The notes: a model not told the origin generated them from the sequence alone. A stretch of DNA of 64,000 bases from a candidate division WOR-1 bacterium RIFOXYB2_FULL_46_45 (GCA_001771585.1 MEUE01000003.1:248001-312000), one strand, 5' to 3'; positions 54,032 through 63,061 are shown, counted from the first letter of the stretch. A program made the numbers and translations.

Positions 54032-56908
54032 GCGGCCGGGCTTGCGCGGAGTTTTTTTCATGTCGCCCGATTCTTCGGAATCCTTGTCTCCTTTGACCTG
54101 GGTCTCTTCATCTTTGAACCTGGCTTCTTCGGCCGGTTTCTTTTTCTTTATCTCCGCCTGGCCGATTCTTTCAAAAACCACTTTGCAGTCGGCCATCTTC
54201 GCCCCGATCTTGTCGCCGGGAACAAATTTTCCGGCAATGATCTCGTTTGAAAGCGGGTTCTCGATCAGTTTTTGCACCGAACGGCGCAGCGGCCGGGCGC
54301 CGAATTTCGGCTCATAGCCGTCTTTTACGATCTGAGCGGTGACATCGTCGTTGATCACAAGCTGCATCTCCTGGTTCTCGATATTTTTTTCCACATCGCC
54401 GACCATTAATTTGGCGATCCGTTTTAGATCTTCTTCTCCCAGCGGATGGAAGACGATGATCTCGTCGATGCGGTTTAGGAATTCCGGACGGAACTCCCGC
54501 TTCATCTCGTCCATGACCGTCTCTTTCATCTTTTCATAACCGGTTTCGCGCTGGGCGGAGGCCATAAACCCGATCGGCCCCTGCTGGATGATCATTCTCT
54601 GCCCGATGTTGGTCGTCATGATGATCACGGTGTTTTTGAAATCAACCGTCTTCCCTTTGGCATCGGTGACCCGGCCGTCTTCCAATACTTGCAGAAGGAC
54701 GTTGAAAACATCCGGGTGGGCTTTTTCTATCTCGTCAAACAAAATCACCGAATACGGCTTGCGGCGGACCGCTTCCGTCAGCTTCCCCCCTTCTTCGTAG
54801 CCGACATAGCCGGGAGGGGCTCCCAACAGGCGGGAGACCGAATGCTTCTCCATAAATTCGGACATGTCGATCCGGATCATCGCTTCCTGGGTGCCGAACA
54901 TAAACTCCGCCAGTCGCCTAGCAACTTCGGTCTTTCCAACTCCGGTTGGTCCGGCAAAAATAAACGATCCGATCGGACGCTCCGGCGGCTTGAGCCCCGC
55001 CCTTCCCCTCCTGATCGCCTGGGAGATCGCCATCACCGCCTCATCCTGTCCGATGATGCGCTCTTTCAGTTTTTCTTCCATGTTGGTCAATTTTTCCGAT
55101 TCGGCCTTGGTCAATTTTAAGACCGGGATCCCGGTCCAGTCGGAGACGACTTCGGCAATATCTTCTTCGGTTATTATGACCGCCGCTTTATCCTGCCGCT
55201 CTTCCCATTTCTTTTCAAGCTCTTTCACCTTGTCCGAAATCGCGTTGATGCGATCCCTTAGGCTGGCCGCTTTCTCGTATTTTTGGGTGCTGAGCGCTTC
55301 GTCTTTTTCTTTTTTGGCCTGCTCGAGCTCTTTGCGCGCTTCGCGTAATTCGTTTGAAGTGTCGACCCGTTTTAAACGGACCTTGGCCGCCGCTTCGTCC
55401 ATGACATCGATCGCTTTGTCGGGAAGGAACCGGTCCGAAATATAGCGGGCCGAAAGATGGACCGCCGCCTCGATTGCTACATCGGGAATGGTGACTCGAT
55501 GGAACTCTTCATACTTGGGGCGGATCCCCTTTAAGATTTCAACCGTGAATTCCGGGGTCGGCTCATTGACCATGACCGGCTGGAAACGGCGCTCCAGCGC
55601 GGCGTCCTTCTCTATATTCTTGCGGTATTCGTCAACGGTGGTCGCCCCGATTACCTGCAGTTCCCCTCTCGCCAAAGCCGGTTTCAACATATTGGCGGCG
55701 TCAATCGCCCCTTCCGCTCCACCCGCTCCAACCAGGGTGTGGAGTTCGTCGATAAACAAAATGATCTGGCGTTTTTTGGCTAAAATTTCTTCCAGAACTT
55801 TTTTAACTCTCGCTTCAAATTCGCCGCGATACTTGGTCCCGGCAACCATCCCCCCCAAATCCAAAGCGATGACCTGCTTGTCTTTCAAAACATCGGGAAC
55901 GGTTCCGGCAACGATGCGGTTGGCCAAACCTTCAACAATGGCAGTTTTGCCAACTCCCGGGTCTCCCATCAGCACCGGATTGTTTTTGGTCCGTCTCGCC
56001 AAAATTCTGGTGATCCGGTCGATCTCTTTTTCTCGTCCAACTACCGGATCAAGCCGCCCTTCGCGGGAATCGGCGGTCAAATCCCTTCCATAAGAAGCCA
56101 AAGCCGCTTTCCTGGTTGGCGCCCTGGTCCCAATCCCGCCCCCCGCCCCTCCGAATGGCAGTCCGAAAAATCCTCCGGGACCTCCCATCTCTTCTTCTCC
56201 TCCAAAAGGGCCAAATTCTTCCGGTCCCTCCGACGGTTCAAACGGCTCCGGTCCGGCGGAAAGAGGAGGCGCCTCGCCTTTGCGCATCTGTCCGATAACT
56301 TCTTCAACTACCCGGTCGTAAGAAACTTTCCTTTTCTGCAGGGCCTGAGCGGCGATTGAATTACCCTCGCGAATAAGACCGAGTAAAACATGTTCCGCTT
56401 CAACCAACGGCGCGCCCAGCTCTTTTGCGATATTGAAAGCCAGTTCCAAAACCTTTTTTGAGCGGGGAGAAAGGGTGATTTCCCGCGGATGGGTTTCACC
56501 TCTGCCGATCAATGACTCGGTCTCCGAAAAAAGATCTACCATATCAAGTTTCAACGCTTCCAATACCTTGTAGGCCAATCCCTCTTCCTTTATTATTCCC
56601 AGCAAAAGATGCTCCGGAGTCAGATGGTCGTGGGAGAGGCGGGTTGATTCTTCTTTGGCCAGATGGATCACCTTTTGCGCCGATTCCCCAAAGTAATCAA
56701 AAATTCTTTCATCAGGGCGACGTTTGAACATGGAAGCAAAAATATCCGGTATTTCAAAAAATCCGGGAAACCCGAACTCTTCCGGCATGAAGCCCATCTT
56801 CTCCGCGCACTCGACACAAAGGTGCTTTACCACCTTTCTGCCGTTTACAACCTTTGTGACATGTACCGTCGCCGGATTAACATGACAGTTTTCGCACATC
56901 ATTACCAC
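54023..56908 (-). CDS. clpC: ClpC-type AAA+ unfoldase with N-terminal zinc finger
   Basis: 961 residues against about 815. Start GTG at 56908 (AGGAG 9 bases upstream). Residues 4-40 form a treble C4 finger ([13 protein letters not shown] ... [10 protein letters not shown]) as in McsA/UVR-associated proteins. Then come two Clp_N repeats ([33 protein letters not shown]), a Gly/Pro linker, AAA1 with GDPGVGKT, a UVR-like middle domain ([12 protein letters not shown]), AAA2 with GPTGVGKT and an acidic-basic tail. It feeds proteins to ClpP. The finger would normally be on the separate adaptor McsA, so the adaptor function may be built in. The last codons lie in octamer array E. Confidence 0.9.
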   Translation of the reverse strand: MVMMCENCHVNPATVHVTKVVNGRKVVKHLCVECAEKMGFMPEEFGFPGFFEIPDIFASMFKRRPDERIFDYFGESAQKVIHLAKEESTRLSHDHLTPEHLLLGIIKEEGLAYKVLEALKLDMVDLFSETESLIGRGETHPREITLSPRSKKVLELAFNIAKELGAPLVEAEHVLLGLIREGNSIAAQALQKRKVSYDRVVEEVIGQMRKGEAPPLSAGPEPFEPSEGPEEFGPFGGEEEMGGPGGFFGLPFGGAGGGIGTRAPTRKAALASYGRDLTADSREGRLDPVVGREKEIDRITRILARRTKNNPVLMGDPGVGKTAIVEGLANRIVAGTVPDVLKDKQVIALDLGGMVAGTKYRGEFEARVKKVLEEILAKKRQIILFIDELHTLVGAGGAEGAIDAANMLKPALARGELQVIGATTVDEYRKNIEKDAALERRFQPVMVNEPTPEFTVEILKGIRPKYEEFHRVTIPDVAIEAAVHLSARYISDRFLPDKAIDVMDEAAAKVRLKRVDTSNELREARKELEQAKKEKDEALSTQKYEKAASLRDRINAISDKVKELEKKWEERQDKAAVIITEEDIAEVVSDWTGIPVLKLTKAESEKLTNMEEKLKERIIGQDEAVMAISQAIRRGRAGLKPPERPIGSFIFAGPTGVGKTEVARRLAEFMFGTQEAMIRIDMSEFMEKHSVSRLLGAPPGYVGYEEGGKLTEAVRRKPYSVILFDEIEKAHPDVFNVLLQVLEDGRVTDAKGKTVDFKNTVIIMTTNIGQRMIIQQGPIGFMASAQRETGYEKMKETVMDEMKREFRPEFLNRIDEIIVFHPLGEEDLKRIAKLMVGDVEKNIENQEMQLVINDDVTAQIVKDGYEPKFGARPLRRSVQKLIENPLSNEIIAGKFVPGDKIGAKMADCKVVFERIGQAEIKKKKPAEEARFKDEETQVKGDKDSEESGDMKKTPRKPGRRK

Positions 56909-56923
56909 TTAAATCGTCTCCTT

Positions 56924-58171
56924 TCAGAGTCCAACTCTAATTACATTATCGACTTTTTCAACAACCGCAAGTTTTTTAATTTTTGACAGCGCCCGGTTAA
57001 AATTCTCTTCAACCACTTCATGGAAAATAATAACCAGCGGCGCGGATTTACCGTGCGATTCTTTTTGTAAGACCGTCTGGATGCTGACCCCCTCTTCTCC
57101 AAAGACCTTTGATATCTGGGCCAAAACTCCCGGCTTGTCCGGAACAGTCATGCGGACATAATAGCGGCTTTTGGTCTTTGAAATATCTTTCACCCTCATC
57201 TTGGAATGCGCCCTTCTTTGCGACGGGGTCCCGTGGGCGGCGGCGATAATATCGTTAATAATTGCCGAAGCGGTCGGATCTCCCCCCGCCCCCTGGCCGT
57301 AAAACATTAATTCTCCCACCGCGTCCCCCACCACATAAATCGCGTTCATCGGTCCTCCGACCGAAGCCAGCGGATGATCTTTGGACACCATCACCGGATG
57401 GACGTGCACCTCAACTTCCCCGTCTTTCTGTTTGGCTACCGCCAAAAGCTTGATGACATAGCCGATCTCACCAGCATAGGAAATATCTTCTTTGGTAATT
57501 TTGGTGATCCCTTCAAAATAGACCTCGGAGAAATCAACCAGAACCCCGAAGGCCATCAGGGTTAAAATTACCGCCTTATAAGCCGCGTCGTAGCCTTCAA
57601 CATCATTTTTTGGATTGGCTTCGGCGTAGCCCTTCTCCTTCGCTCTTAACAGAGCTTCGGAGAACGACATCTTATCGTTGGTCATGCTGGATAAAATGTA
57701 ATTGGTGGTCCCGTTGACGATCCCGTAAACCTGATAAATATTATTGGCATAGAGGCTTTCACGCAGCGGCTGGAGGATCGGTATCCCCCCTCCCACTGCC
57801 GCCTCAAAAAAGACCGAGACGTTGTTTTCACTCGCGGTTTTTAAAATTTGATCGGCATGCAGGGCAACAACTTCTTTATTTGAAGTGACAACGTGCTTGC
57901 CGTTTTTTAACGCCTGCAGAATATATTGCAGTGCCGGCTTGGTCCCGCCGATCGCTTCAACGACTACTTCAATTGAAGGATCGTTGATGACCTCTTCGGA
58001 CTTTTTGGTCAAAAGGGGATGTTTCCTGCTTGTCTTGGGATCGGCAATCTTTACAACCTTCAATTCTATCCCCGATTTCTCCGCGATGGTCTTCCCGTTC
58101 CGATTGATGAGCGCCGCTACCGCGGAACCGATATTGCCGTATCCCAATACGCCGATGTTTACTTTTTTCAT
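56924..58171 (-). CDS. hom: Homoserine dehydrogenase
   Basis: 415 residues. NAD(P) binding at VLGYGNIGSAVAALINRNG, catalytic region GGTKPALQYILQALKNGKHV, NGTTNYILSSM and GYAEANPKNDVEGYDAAYK. A C-terminal ACT domain (VPDKPGVLAQISKVFGEEGV) gives threonine feedback. It is the branch step to Thr and Met. It lies 15 bases before clpC and 2 bases after prs in the same direction. Confidence 0.95.
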   Translation of the reverse strand: MKKVNIGVLGYGNIGSAVAALINRNGKTIAEKSGIELKVVKIADPKTSRKHPLLTKKSEEVINDPSIEVVVEAIGGTKPALQYILQALKNGKHVVTSNKEVVALHADQILKTASENNVSVFFEAAVGGGIPILQPLRESLYANNIYQVYGIVNGTTNYILSSMTNDKMSFSEALLRAKEKGYAEANPKNDVEGYDAAYKAVILTLMAFGVLVDFSEVYFEGITKITKEDISYAGEIGYVIKLLAVAKQKDGEVEVHVHPVMVSKDHPLASVGGPMNAIYVVGDAVGELMFYGQGAGGDPTASAIINDIIAAAHGTPSQRRAHSKMRVKDISKTKSRYYVRMTVPDKPGVLAQISKVFGEEGVSIQTVLQKESHGKSAPLVIIFHEVVEENFNRALSKIKKLAVVEKVDNVIRVGL

Positions 58172-58173
58172 TA

Positions 58174-59124
58174 TTAGTCAAAAAGAGAACTGATCGATCT
58201 GTTCTCGTAATTCCTGCGGATTGCTTCGCTCAAAAGCTCCGCGGTGCTTAGGATTTTAAGTCCGGGAAACTGTTTTTCGTTTATGATCGGGAGAGTGTCG
58301 GTAACGACAACCTCTTTTAGCTTTGCTTCTTTAAAACGGTCGACCGCCGGCGGCGAAAAGAGCCCGTGAGTCGCTACCATATAAATATCGGGATTGCAGC
58401 CCTCTTTTCTTAAGACATTGACCCCGGCGGTGGCGGTCCCGGCGGTATCGATCATATCGTCGGTGATTATGACGGTCTTCCCTTTCACTTCACCGACCAG
58501 GTGGGTAACTTCGGACTGGTGGTGGGCGGAGCGGACCTTGTGCAAGATCGCGAGACCCGCGCCGATCCGGTCGGCCAGTTTTTTCGCCACTTTGGCCCGC
58601 CCGGTGTCGGGAGCGACTACCACCGGGTTGGGAAGCTTTTTGCTTTTAATATACTCTTCAAAGATCGGCATGGCGGTCAAATGATCAAAGGGAATATTAA
58701 AAAATCCCTGGATCTGGTCGGAATGCATATCAATCGTTATGACCCGGCCGACTCCGGCGGTGGTCAAAAGATCGGCGATCAGGCGGGCGGAGATCGGTTC
58801 GCGGGAGGCGGCTTTGCGATCCTGCCGCGCGTAGCCGAAGTAAGGGATCACCGCGGTAATTGATTTGGCGGAGGAGCGCTTCATCGCGTCAACAATGATA
58901 AAAAGCTCCATCAAATCTTCGTTCACCTTTTGGGTGCAGGTCTGAAAAACAACACAATGCTGGCCGCGGACATTCTCTTTGATACGGGTATAAATTTCTC
59001 CGCCGGCAAAAGATGAAATTTTTATCTCTCCCGCTTTCAACCCCAGCTGTTTAACGATCTTTTCGCCAAGTTCGGGATGCGACCGGCCGTAAAAAACCTT
59101 TAATTCTTCATTTCCGGGTGTCAT
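58174..59124 (-). CDS. prs: Ribose-phosphate pyrophosphokinase
   Basis: 316 residues. FYGRSHPELGEKIVKQLG, the flexible loop region YFGYARQDRKAASREPISA, HSDQIQGFF and the PRPP loop VIITDDMIDTAGTATAG are all present. It makes PRPP from ribose-5-phosphate and ATP for nucleotides, His and Trp. It starts 17 bases inside miaB and is coupled to hom, giving the operon miaB-prs-hom, perhaps with clpC. Confidence 0.96.
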   Translation of the reverse strand: MTPGNEELKVFYGRSHPELGEKIVKQLGLKAGEIKISSFAGGEIYTRIKENVRGQHCVVFQTCTQKVNEDLMELFIIVDAMKRSSAKSITAVIPYFGYARQDRKAASREPISARLIADLLTTAGVGRVITIDMHSDQIQGFFNIPFDHLTAMPIFEEYIKSKKLPNPVVVAPDTGRAKVAKKLADRIGAGLAILHKVRSAHHQSEVTHLVGEVKGKTVIITDDMIDTAGTATAGVNVLRKEGCNPDIYMVATHGLFSPPAVDRFKEAKLKEVVVTDTLPIINEKQFPGLKILSTAELLSEAIRRNYENRSISSLFD

Positions 59125-60373
59125 TTGTTGTCCCTCCGTATAAAATATAACTGCGGGCAGATGTTATTGTAACATTGCCCGGTTGTCCCTTCAAGTTGGA
59201 TTTAACAATCTTGTTGGTGCGTGTGCGGCCGTTTAATATCTCCTGCGTTGTGCCGACCAATTTTTTATTTTGTTCAAGGGCCATCGCGTCGGTAACCTTC
59301 ATAATCCTTTGCAGGCGCTCTTTTTTTATCTCTTCCGGAACCTGGTTCTCCATTTTGGCGGCTGCGGTTTTGGAACGAGGGGAATAGATCGTGGTGACAA
59401 CCTGATCGAAGGCAAATTCGCGAATGCGCCCCACACTGTTGCTAAAATGCTTTTCGGTTTCTCCTGGAAAACCGATGATCATATCGGTCGTTATGGCGAC
59501 ACCCTTGATTTTATTCCTGATTTTTTCGGCGATCCGTTTATAATCGTCGACCGTGTAGCCGCGGTTCATCGCCTTGAGGATTTCATCGTCCCCATGCTGG
59601 ATCGGCAAATGGATATGTTCGCACAGATGCGGCAAGTCCGCTACCGCATCAATTATGTCATCAGACATATCTTTGGGATGGGAGGTTAAGAAACGGATGC
59701 GCTCCAACCCTCTAATCTCGCCTTCAATTGTTTTTTCAATCATATGCAATAATTTCGCAAAACCATACTTATATGAGTTCACATTTTGCCCAAGCAGGGT
59801 AATTTCCCTGATCCCCTGATTCCCTAATATCCTGATTTCCTCAAGTATTTCCTCGGGCGTTCTGCTCTTCTCCCGTCCGCGGACATAGGGGACGATGCAG
59901 TAGGAGCAGAAGTTGTTGCAGCCGTGCATGATCGTTACAAACTCACCCCCTCCTCGCTCCGCTCGGTTTCCCCCTCTCTTTTCAATAGAGGGGGAGAAAA
60001 CAAGGAACTCTTCCAACTTTTCCGAAGAATTCGGTGGGATAAAGAGGTCGACGTGGGGAAGGAGTTTTGTGATTTCGTTTTTTTTATCCTCGACGATACA
60101 GCCGCAGAAGATTATTTTGAGGTTCGGATTTTTTTCTTTGTGGTGCTTAAGGGATTTGGCGAACCAGAGGCCTTTATTCTCCGCGTTGGCGCGGACGGTG
60201 CAGGTGTTGACAACTATTATGTCGCATTGTTCTAATTCCCTAATCGCCCGGATTCCCTGATTTTCCGATATTCTAATCTCCTCATATCCCGCCCCATCCA
60301 GAATATCCGCCATCTTGCGGGAATCGGAGATGTTCATCTGGCAGCCGTAGGTTTTAATGTAATACTTTTTCAT
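59108..60373 (-). CDS. miaB: tRNA-2-methylthio-N6-dimethylallyladenosine synthase MiaB, repeat-invaded
   Basis: 421 residues. UPF0004 domain with YGCQMNISDS and IVVNTCTVR (first Fe-S cysteines), radical SAM cluster CNNFCSYCIVPYVRG, LLGQNVNSY and GFPGETEKHF, then a TRAM-type end. It methylthiolates A37 of tRNAs. Three repeat tracts lie in frame: an octamer array in the N-terminal domain adding about 11 residues between GY and NTC (60230-60290), a palindromic segment before the SAM cluster (59941-59996, encoding SIEKRGGNRAERGGG), and an octamer array before LLGQN (59803-59842). Its ATG overlaps an upstream 25-codon frame that preserves the older N-terminus. Confidence 0.93.
   Translation of the reverse strand: MKKYYIKTYGCQMNISDSRKMADILDGAGYEEIRISENQGIRAIRELEQCDIIVVNTCTVRANAENKGLWFAKSLKHHKEKNPNLKIIFCGCIVEDKKNEITKLLPHVDLFIPPNSSEKLEEFLVFSPSIEKRGGNRAERGGGEFVTIMHGCNNFCSYCIVPYVRGREKSRTPEEILEEIRILGNQGIREITLLGQNVNSYKYGFAKLLHMIEKTIEGEIRGLERIRFLTSHPKDMSDDIIDAVADLPHLCEHIHLPIQHGDDEILKAMNRGYTVDDYKRIAEKIRNKIKGVAITTDMIIGFPGETEKHFSNSVGRIREFAFDQVVTTIYSPRSKTAAAKMENQVPEEIKKERLQRIMKVTDAMALEQNKKLVGTTQEILNGRTRTNKIVKSNLKGQPGNVTITSARSYILYGGTTNDTRK
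59803..59842. repeat. Octamer array F inside miaB
   Basis: Plus-strand units CCCTGATC, CCCTGATT, CCCTAATA, TCCTGATT, TCCTCAAG. On the coding strand it encodes EEIRILGNQGIREI, which keeps the normal length between the SAM cluster and LLGQN, so the array has replaced or converted native codons. Confidence 0.75.
59941..59996. repeat. MITE-left-like palindromic segment inside miaB
   Basis: Starts ACTCACCCCC and contains CCCCTCTCTTTTCAATAGAG followed by GGGGG, resembling the left end and first hairpin of the 173-bp elements at 40.7-42.2 kb. Encodes SIEKRGGNRAERGGGE in frame. Confidence 0.65.
60230..60290. repeat. Octamer array G inside miaB
   Basis: Plus-strand units TCCCTAAT, CGCCCGGA, TTCCCTGA, TTTTCCGA, TATTCTAA, TCTCCTCA. 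Encodes EEIRISENQGIRAIRELEQ in the UPF0004 domain. E. coli MiaB has 14 residues between GY and NTC; here there are 25. Confidence 0.8.
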
Positions 60374-60447
60374 TTGGCAGCTTGCCCCGAGCGAACGTAG
60401 TGAGTCGAGGGGCCGTAAGTTTTGATGAAGTAGGCTTTGGGAGGCAT
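60370..60447 (-). CDS. 25-codon upstream frame, fossil MiaB N-terminus
   Basis: Starts MPPKAYFIKTYG, nearly the same as the start of MiaB (MKKYYIKTYGCQMN), then runs through a 28-bp imperfect palindrome (60385-60412) and ends AAK-TGA overlapping the miaB ATG. It reads as the original miaB start, displaced by a small duplication plus insertion. An extended -10 seven bases before its ATG makes it the first codon of a probable leaderless mRNA, with miaB reached by coupling at ATGA. Confidence 0.6.
   Translation of the reverse strand: MPPKAYFIKTYGPSTHYVRSGQAAK
60385..60412. repeat. 28-bp imperfect palindrome between the two MiaB start copies
   Basis: CCCCGAGCGAACG ... GAGTCGAGGGG, of the common GAGC/GTCGA palindrome type also seen in the long repeat (GATCCCGAGCGGAGTCGAGG) and in the loop at 10435-10459. 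Confidence 0.6.
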
Positions 60448-60454
60448 ATTTTAT

Positions 60455-60463
60455 ATTATAACA
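60455..60463 (-). promoter_or_regulatory. Extended -10 of the miaB operon, leaderless type
   Basis: Minus-strand TGTTATAAT with 7 bases to the ATG of the 25-codon frame at 60447. Confidence 0.65.
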
Positions 60464-60482
60464 TTTAAAAAATGATTATTCG

Positions 60483-60531
60483 GTTACGGCAACGATAGAA
60501 CGTATCGTTAATCGTCTAACGTCAACGCAAA
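60483..60531. repeat. Octamer array of the CGTT/AACG family, copy 2
   Basis: Phased units GTTACGGC, AACGATAG, AACGTATC, GTTAATCG, TCTAACGT, CAACGC. Near reverse complement of 35385-35430. Between the miaB promoter and the membrane-protein stop codon nothing else is seen. Confidence 0.6.
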
Positions 60532-60601
60532 AAATTGAGGGGAATAGCCGTCACGGACCTGGTCTTCGGTTGATACACGTATATATATTGCAACCTTCAT
60601 A

Positions 60602-61066
60602 TTATTTCTTTTTATTGAATTTAAACAACGCTCCAAAACCAAAGAAAGCAACAGTAAATAGAATAAACAGAAAAAATAAAACAATAATAATCTTTAGGCT
60701 TGTCCAGCCAATTGAAGGAAAATCTTTTAGCATTCCGGCACTATTATCTTGTATAAATATCCATCCAGCAACAACCACGAGTAAAAATGCTAATAAAAAC
60801 GGAAAAAGCCTCTCTCTTGGTATCAACCTTCCAATATATTTATCGAAAATAGCTGAAGGGGTTTCAGCATATCCATTGTCATCATCTTCTCTTTCTCCAA
60901 TAGAAGGGACATTTGTTAAATCTTCTCTTTGCCACATTCCAGAAGTTCCTAAATCAAGAGATGCCTCTGGAGTCAGAGTAGCATCAGGATTTATTTCGGG
61001 CAAACTTTTTGTTTCTTCGGCTTCGATTGCCTGTCGCCTAAGTTTGCGTTGTTTTTTTCTTCCCAT
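60602..61066 (-). CDS. Hypothetical two-helix membrane protein of the toxin-antitoxin operon
   Basis: 154 residues. Basic start (MGRKKQRKLRRQAI), an acidic and polar middle, then two hydrophobic helices (LFPFLLAFLLVVVAGWIFI and IIIVLFFLFILFTVAFFGFG). No family recognised. It starts 3 bases after the gene ahead of it, so it is the last member of a five-gene operon. A membrane effector or anchor is one possibility. Confidence 0.5.
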   Translation of the reverse strand: MGRKKQRKLRRQAIEAEETKSLPEINPDATLTPEASLDLGTSGMWQREDLTNVPSIGEREDDDNGYAETPSAIFDKYIGRLIPRERLFPFLLAFLLVVVAGWIFIQDNSAGMLKDFPSIGWTSLKIIIVLFFLFILFTVAFFGFGALFKFNKKK

Positions 61067-61069
61067 TTT

Positions 61070-61768
61070 TTATCCTTCTAAAACTATTTTCTTAAAATCT
61101 TCATTCCTTTTCCAAGCTCGCTCCGCAAAACCACCAACTAATTTAACGACCTCATCTTCCCTCATGGATTTTCTAGGCTTAACAGAATAATCAATATCAA
61201 AAAATAGACCTACATCAGGAAGCTGCGTAACAATTTCATCATTAAAGAATTGAGCAATCTGTGTTTTAACCATGGGTCCACTTTGAGTATTAAAATTACC
61301 TAAATCATCCGCAAAATTCCAAGGGCCAGCAAGATCAACAAGTTTTGCATTAATTATTTTCTTTGCCCTATCGGAAAGCACAATATACTTGGAAGCATAT
61401 AAATCTCTTAGTTCTTCAAAGTTTTTTTCATATTCTATACAAAATTTTGATCTCACCCCTATTCGGTCTATTAATGGGTTCTTTTCAAAGCCATCTAAAC
61501 TAAAAATAAATTTCAAGAATCTGATAGCATGATCTGGAAAATAACTTTTCGAATCCGATCGATGACAGATAAATCCCATGCCCCGAAATCCTACAAAGAC
61601 CCTATCATGATTATCCTTGCGGAATATATCAACACGATTTTCAACAATAGCCCACTCCGACATCTTCATATGTGCAGATATTTCTTCGGCCCATTGTCCT
61701 CTCAAATCAATAATTCTAGGGTTTGGCTTATACCTAATTTCCATTATATGTTCGTTCAAGTAAATCAT
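61070..61768 (-). CDS. Hypothetical protein, possibly TIGR04255-like
   Basis: 232 residues from MIYLNEHIMEI; AAGGAGG lies 4-8 bases upstream. The order of a variable beta-rich start, a FLKFIFSLDGF helix, RIGVRSKF and a C-terminal LFFDIDYSVKPRKSMRED then FAERAWKRNEDFKKIV recalls the sporadically distributed TIGR04255 family, which is often found near defence genes. This is a weak match from memory. It is coupled to the mini-HTH frame upstream and the membrane protein downstream. Confidence 0.45.
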   Translation of the reverse strand: MIYLNEHIMEIRYKPNPRIIDLRGQWAEEISAHMKMSEWAIVENRVDIFRKDNHDRVFVGFRGMGFICHRSDSKSYFPDHAIRFLKFIFSLDGFEKNPLIDRIGVRSKFCIEYEKNFEELRDLYASKYIVLSDRAKKIINAKLVDLAGPWNFADDLGNFNTQSGPMVKTQIAQFFNDEIVTQLPDVGLFFDIDYSVKPRKSMREDEVVKLVGGFAERAWKRNEDFKKIVLEG

Positions 61769-61778
61769 CGCTTCCTCC

Positions 61779-61901
61779 TTATTTAATACGATTTTTCCAT
61801 TCAACAATTTTCTCAATCTGATCTTTGGTAAATACTGGATAATCTCGATAATCCCTTTTTGGTTTCACCCACCCCTTTTCAATCCAATAATAAAAAATCA
61901 T
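61779..61901 (-). CDS. 40-residue MerR-like helix-turn-helix fragment
   Basis: Starts MIFYYWIEKGWVKPKRDYRD and ends EWKNRIK. The YWIEKGWVKPKRD...YPVFTKDQIEKIV pattern matches the wing and second helix of MerR-type DNA-binding domains, without the first helix. The ATG overlaps the toxin stop as ATGA, and the stop lies beside the next ribosome site. It could be a minimal regulator or a relic. Its neat coupling on both sides favours a real small gene. Confidence 0.5.
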   Translation of the reverse strand: MIFYYWIEKGWVKPKRDYRDYPVFTKDQIEKIVEWKNRIK

Positions 61902-62251
61902 CCATAATACTTATGTATCCTGCCCCTGTCTTCATTAGCCTGATCACCCTTGAAATAAATTTGGATAAAAACGACTTTTTGTTCTTCTTTATGAAAAGCA
62001 TAAACAACCCTAATTCCGCTGTTGGCACCCCTACCCTTTAGGGCTCTACAAGCAAATTTTTTAACTTTCACAATTTCATGCGGCACATTGAGGTTGCTGA
62101 TTGAAAAACTAATCGGCGGCGCGGCGGAAGGGGCAACAGATAATACTTTCTTTAATACTTCCAGATCTTCCGGCAAGCTTCGGAAACGCTTTTTTGATAG
62201 CCGTTCCAACTCTTTTTCAAACTCGGGTAAATATTCAAAGTCCACTGCCAC
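61898..62251 (-). CDS. RelE/ParE-like toxin
   Basis: 117 residues. YLPEFEKELERLSKKRFRSL at the start, then VKVKKFACRALKGRGANSGIR, VVYAFHKEEQKVVFIQIYF and a final EDRGRIHKYYG fit RelE-superfamily toxins, which cut mRNA at the ribosome or act on gyrase. It overlaps the antitoxin gene by 17 bases and the mini-HTH gene by 4. Paired with a Panacea-type antitoxin. Confidence 0.75.
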   Translation of the reverse strand: MAVDFEYLPEFEKELERLSKKRFRSLPEDLEVLKKVLSVAPSAAPPISFSISNLNVPHEIVKVKKFACRALKGRGANSGIRVVYAFHKEEQKVVFIQIYFKGDQANEDRGRIHKYYG

Positions 62252-63038
62252 CCTCTTCAGGATAGCTCCTAACTGAATAGGCCGGCGTGCGATAAAAAAC
62301 TAGCTCGTAATCAATTACGTCCTTATCCTTTGTTGCCTTCCAGGGAAGATCCTCGTGTGAATAATTACTTATTTCTTTGGCATTTTTATCAGAATGAGCC
62401 ATTATAACCCTATCGATTACCTCTTTTTCGCTGGCTTTCAATTGGCTTAAATCCGCCTTTACAAGTGGAATATATCTTTTTTGGGAATAAGGCCCATATT
62501 TATCCCTAATTATTCTTATTTCTCCCTTATCTTCCATTTGGTCAATAATTTTTACAAATTCAATGGGAGTTGGACCATATTTATTTTTAATATATTTCGC
62601 TCCGGTCAACAGTTCCTCATAAGTTTCATAATAATTAAAATCAATAAAATAAAGCAGTTTATAAAGCACGGTTTCCCCAATATTGGGCTTCCCCGCACAA
62701 CGTTCCAATAAATACAATAACACCTGTTTAAATTTTCCCAAGTTAAGCTTTGGGACAGAAATACGCATGCTTTGTTTTCGCAAACGATCATCCTCTTTTG
62801 GCAGGGCAACTTCCAATTCTTCTTCTAACCCTAAAATATAATCGGTTGAAACCTTAAATGCTTCGGAGAAAGCCGCTAATTCTAGACTAGAAACTCCTCT
62901 TTCGTTATTTTCTATTTGGGAAATTGCCGTACGAGAAATATCAAGAATTTTTGCAATCTCTTCCTGAGACAATCCGGCCTTTTCTCTTAATGTTTTTAAT
63001 CGAGCCGCAATCGCTTTCTGATTAATTTCATGATCCAT
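62235..63038 (-). CDS. XRE-Panacea (DUF4065) antitoxin
   Basis: 267 residues. N-terminal XRE helix-turn-helix (AARLKTLREKAGLSQEEIAK and TAISQIENNERG), then a Panacea/DUF4065 domain (ETVLYKLLYFIDFNYYETYE; KNKYGPTPIEFVKIIDQM; SEKEVIDRVIMAH). Panacea domains neutralise many unrelated toxins. GGAGG precedes the ATG. The promoter is overlapped by a 12-bp inverted repeat, so the protein probably represses its own operon. Confidence 0.85.
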   Translation of the reverse strand: MDHEINQKAIAARLKTLREKAGLSQEEIAKILDISRTAISQIENNERGVSSLELAAFSEAFKVSTDYILGLEEELEVALPKEDDRLRKQSMRISVPKLNLGKFKQVLLYLLERCAGKPNIGETVLYKLLYFIDFNYYETYEELLTGAKYIKNKYGPTPIEFVKIIDQMEDKGEIRIIRDKYGPYSQKRYIPLVKADLSQLKASEKEVIDRVIMAHSDKNAKEISNYSHEDLPWKATKDKDVIDYELVFYRTPAYSVRSYPEEGGSGL

Positions 63039-63061
63039 AATGCCCTCCCCAAAACAAAAGC

